From Sporolactobacillus putidus (lineage in GTDB: Bacteria; Bacillota; Bacilli; Bacillales; Sporolactobacillaceae), in NCBI RefSeq assembly GCF_014647035.1, contig NZ_BMOK01000004.1, positions 186,001-250,000 of the forward strand: a stretch of 64,000 nucleotides of DNA, in the 5' to 3' direction. Below, one piece after another: positions 61,336 to 64,000 of this stretch. The stretch's first letter is position 1. The number at the start of each line of letters is the position of its first letter. The notes below the pieces were generated by a model, which was not told the origin of the DNA, made no database searches, and saw only the letters and a program-made list of their open reading frames with translations. Made by a program: the position numbers and the translations under genes.

Positions 61336-62391
61336 ATGCGAATAAAAACATTATCTCAATTGAAGGAACGATGCCTATTGATTGCAAAGAAACAATTGAT
61401 TCCATTACGGCTGCTCGCTGACCAGGCGTTGCTGGACCATCTGCCCGAAGGCCATTTGAAACGTCCGACCGTCGAGGATGACTTGGCGAAACTTCAGGCC
61501 GGCTGGCGCGGCGAGCAAAACTTCAGCTACTACCTCGACATGCGCAATGAAGACAATGTCCGTATTTTTTATGATCTCCGTCTCACCCTCGAACAGTACG
61601 TGTTCCAAATCGACGCACTTTTTCTCACAAACACATTCGCTTCAATCATGGAAGTCAAAAACTATTCCGGCACGCTTCTTTTCGAATCGGGCGGAGAAAG
61701 GATGATCCGCCTCATCGGTGACAGACGTGAAGGATTCTCCAATCCGGTTGTTCAAGTAAAACGTCACGGCGAACTGCTGTCGAAATGGCTCACTGCCCGC
61801 AACCTGCCGCATCCTCCACTCGAATCACTCGTCATTATCGCCTATACATCAACTATGGTCGCTTGTCCAGGCAACATCCGGGAAATCAGCGAAAAAATCA
61901 TTCATGCCGAACTTGTAACCTCAAGAATCGACACACTGACTAAAAAGTACAGTCACGATCGGCAGGACAGTCAGCTGATGACTCAAATTGAACAAGCCTT
62001 GCTTCAGGAACATACGGACCCGCCTATCGATGTCCTGAAAAAATTCGGGATCCATTCTGATGAACTGCAGCGCGGGGTCCGTTGTCCGCATTGTCACTCA
62101 TTCCTCATGAACCGCTCGTACGCCGCCTGGATCTGCAACAGGTGCGGACACAGCTCAAAAACTGCTCACGAACAGACCATCCTCAATTATTTTCTCCTTT
62201 TTGGTCCAACCATGACCAACAAACAATGCCGGGAATTCCTGAAGATCGAGGACCGGCAGCTTGTCAGACGCCTCTTGAAGAATATGAAGTTTCAGCCAAG
62301 AGGACAGGGTACCGGAAGCGGCCTTTACTATGAGTGCCCGTCACATGAATGGCTTGATCAATATTATCAAATCCATTTGATGAAAAAATGA
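61336..62391 (+). CDS. NERD-domain protein with C-terminal zinc ribbon
   Basis: A 351-residue protein. The NERD nuclease-related domain covers about residues 45-190, with AGWRGEQNFSYYL, YDLRL, the acidic site FQIDALFL and the EVKNYSG strand, as in PD-(D/E)xK folds. A four-cysteine zinc ribbon CPHC...CNRC (about 258-280) follows, then a winged-helix-like end. NERD proteins are thought to act on DNA or RNA but are poorly characterised. ATG 61336 lies 14 bases after the only ribosome site. A 30-codon frame in front may couple translation. It sits next to the largest repeat array. Confidence 0.82.
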   Translation: MRIKTLSQLKERCLLIAKKQLIPLRLLADQALLDHLPEGHLKRPTVEDDLAKLQAGWRGEQNFSYYLDMRNEDNVRIFYDLRLTLEQYVFQIDALFLTNTFASIMEVKNYSGTLLFESGGERMIRLIGDRREGFSNPVVQVKRHGELLSKWLTARNLPHPPLESLVIIAYTSTMVACPGNIREISEKIIHAELVTSRIDTLTKKYSHDRQDSQLMTQIEQALLQEHTDPPIDVLKKFGIHSDELQRGVRCPHCHSFLMNRSYAAWICNRCGHSSKTAHEQTILNYFLLFGPTMTNKQCREFLKIEDRQLVRRLLKNMKFQPRGQGTGSGLYYECPSHEWLDQYYQIHLMKK

Positions 62392-62423
62392 ATGCTTATC
62401 TTAAGTAGTTACGAAAAATTTTG

Positions 62424-63036
62424 AAATAGTTGAACCGAAACTGGCAAAAGTCGAACCGAAATTAAAGAAAGTCAAACCGAACCCCATAAAAGTCGAACCG
62501 AAATTTAACAGATGAACCGAAACGCGTAAAAGTCGAACCGAAATTAAAGAAAGTCAAACCGAACCCCATAAAAGTTGAACCGAAATTTAACAGATGAACC
62601 GAAACGCGTAAAAGACGAACCGAAATTAAAGGAAGACGAACCGAACCCCGTAAAAGTTGAACCGAAATTTAACAGATGAACCGAAACTGGCAAAAGTCGA
62701 ACCGAAATTAAAGAAAGTCAAACCGAACCCCGTAAAAGTTGAACCGAAATTTAACAGATGAACCGAAACTGGCAAAAGTCGAACCGAAATTAAAGGAAGA
62801 CGAACCGAACCCCGTAAAAGTTGAACCGAAATTTAACAGATGAACCGAAACGCGTAAAAGACGAACCGAAATTAAAGGAAGACGAACCGAACCCCGTAAA
62901 AGTTGAACCGAAGTTTAACAGTTGAACCGAAACTGGCAAAAGACGAACCGAAATTAAAGAAAGTCAAACCGAACCCCGTAAAAGACGAACCGAAATTTAA
63001 CAGATGAACCGAAACGCGTAAAACTCAAACCGAAAC
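62424..63036 (+). repeat. Largest phased array, GTCGAACCGAAA type, about thirty units
   Basis: ACCGAA cores at 62434, 62455, 62476, 62497, 62516, 62537, 62558, 62579, 62598, 62619, 62640, 62661, 62680, 62701 and onward to about 63030. The steps read 21, 21, 21, 19 again and again, giving an 82-bp higher-order unit present about seven times. The variable part takes a few recurring forms (ATTAAAG, CCCCRTA, TTTAAC, CGCGTA/CTGGCA). No palindrome within units and no coding signal. Confidence 0.92.
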
Positions 63037-63130
63037 ACATATTGAATTGGAAAGTTCTCCCCATTTAATCAAAAACGAAGGAATTCCCCTCTCCAAATCC
63101 CAACGGAAAATTCCCTCATCATTAAACATC

Positions 63131-63173
63131 AAAGAACTTTTCCGGTGATCGCAATCGGAAAGTTCTTCTTTTG
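63131..63173 (+). terminator. Terminator upstream of spoIIID
   Basis: AAGAACTTTTCCG pairs with CGGAAAGTTCTT, 11-base loop, then CTTTT. It isolates spoIIID from the array and the NERD gene. Confidence 0.8.
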
Positions 63174-63218
63174 GTGTGCCCGGTATTCCCGTGATCCCTT
63201 GTCCCTATTGACTTTTTG

Positions 63219-63247
63219 GCATATAACCGGAACTCGTTTAATAAGAT
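63219..63247 (+). promoter_or_regulatory. Possible SigE promoter of spoIIID
   Basis: GCATATA at 63219-63225 and AATAAGAT at 63240-63247, 14-bp spacer. The -35 is good, the -10 has three mismatches to CATACAAT. spoIIID is SigE-dependent in B. subtilis. Confidence 0.4.
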
Positions 63248-63375
63248 GTTACAAACTCACAAACGGGGTTTCGAGGTGAGCGCGGCGGGCTTGGAACGAG
63301 CAGAAAGCGTTTGGTTTCCGTTTCCCTCCAAAAAATGTCTCATTTCGCATCTTCAGAAAACAGGAGGCGAGTGGT

Positions 63376-63645
63376 GTGCACGATTACATCAAAGAGCGTA
63401 CGATCAAGATTGGAAAGCATATCGTGGAGACAAAAAAGACGGTACGGGTGATTGCAAAAGAATTTGGGGTGTCGAAAAGCACCGTTCATAAGGATCTGAC
63501 GGAACGGCTGCCAAACATTAACCCGGAACTCGCAAACGCGGTAAAAAACGTGCTCGATTATCACAAGTCAATCCGCCATCTTCGGGGAGGGGAAGCAACA
63601 AGACTGAAGTACCAGAAGGACTCGGAACAGGCAGTGAGGCCATAG
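63376..63645 (+). CDS. spoIIID: Mother-cell transcription factor SpoIIID
   Basis: An 89-residue DNA-binding protein that modulates SigE and SigK genes. The sequence DYIKERTIKIGKHIVETK and the HTH VRVIAKEFGVSKSTVHKDL match the family, followed by the basic C-terminal helix. GTG 63376 is eight bases after AGGAGG. mbl follows as in B. subtilis. Confidence 0.95.
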   Translation: MHDYIKERTIKIGKHIVETKKTVRVIAKEFGVSKSTVHKDLTERLPNINPELANAVKNVLDYHKSIRHLRGGEATRLKYQKDSEQAVRP

Positions 63646-63736
63646 AGAATGCCTGCGGAACCTGCGGAACGTACGGATTTTCACGTAAAGTTAAACTGTA
63701 AAATAATTTGTGTGTTTTTTTCGACGCGCTCCCTGT

Positions 63737-63766
63737 TTGAATCTTTTTATGATAAAATGGGATAAT
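63737..63766 (+). promoter_or_regulatory. Promoter of mbl
   Basis: TTGAAT at 63737-63742 and GATAAT at 63761-63766, 18-bp spacer, 55 bp before the mbl start. Confidence 0.5.
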
Positions 63767-63784
63767 GAATGATAATTGTCCTAG

Positions 63785-64000
<216 letters not shown>

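Noticed and set aside
62424-63036. CRISPR array
   Set aside because: Units are about 21 bp in total with only six variable bases. There are no 25-40 bp spacers and no cas genes in the window.

Overview
The window comes from the chromosome of a low-GC Gram-positive endospore former. It carries spo0F, spoIIR, spoIID, spoIIQ, spoIIID and the start of mbl. Several blocks follow the Bacillus subtilis order: ywfO-ywgA; ywhD-pbpG; ywiB-argS-cls-rpoE-pyrG-spo0F; murA-glpX-rho-rpmE-tdk-prfA-prmC-spoIIR-ywlC-mntP; ywlG-glyA-upp-atp operon-ywzB-ywmB-murA-spoIID-spoIIQ; and spoIIID-mbl. Base composition near 50% GC, many GTG/TTG starts, the lost genes and the leu/gshA content would fit a Sporolactobacillaceae-like member of Bacillales. 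That family assignment is an inference.

Layout. 1-6.2 kb: end of a threonine/serine dehydratase-like gene, an ABC ATPase, then a T-box controlled leuABCD operon. 6.3-19 kb: a patchy region with murI, a broken hydrolase, an EamA exporter, ywfO-ywgA, a GNAT acetyltransferase, an MFS remnant, gshA, ydbC, ywhD, an IS remnant and pbpG. 19-36.6 kb: core genes for tRNA charging, CTP synthesis, sporulation phosphorelay, cell wall, gluconeogenesis, Rho, L31, thymidine kinase, release factor and its methylase, SpoIIR and tRNA t6A synthesis. 36.6-55 kb: mntP, ywlG, glyA, upp, the nine-gene ATP synthase operon, murA, spoIID and spoIIQ. 55-62.4 kb: an accessory block between spoIIQ and spoIIID, made of an Lrp/AsnC regulator, an MFS carrier, a gamma-glutamyltransferase, a split chromate transporter and a NERD protein. 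63.2-64 kb: spoIIID and the 5' end of mbl.

The most unusual content is between the genes. At least eight intergenic intervals carry arrays of short, asymmetric, degenerate repeats whose conserved core recurs with a nearly fixed step of 21 bp, with 19 bp as the main alternative (two helical turns). Two core types are seen, GACCGATAAA and GTCGAACCGAAA, plus a drifted GTTCATCCTAAA form. The sequence between cores is much more variable than the core. Fixed spacing with a conserved core suggests a phased protein-binding array; I know of no named system that matches. A separate 109-bp hairpin-rich element occurs in two near-identical copies, one lying inside the pyrG leader, plus a deleted third copy next to an IS3-type transposase fragment.

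Regulatory sites that can be read directly include the leu T-box, a pyrG leader that fits CTP-sensing reiterative-transcription attenuation, near-identical SigF promoters in front of spoIIR and spoIIQ, a cre-like site over the glpX promoter, a long rho leader, and an Fnr/Crp-like palindrome centred about 61 bp upstream of the predicted atp operon start.
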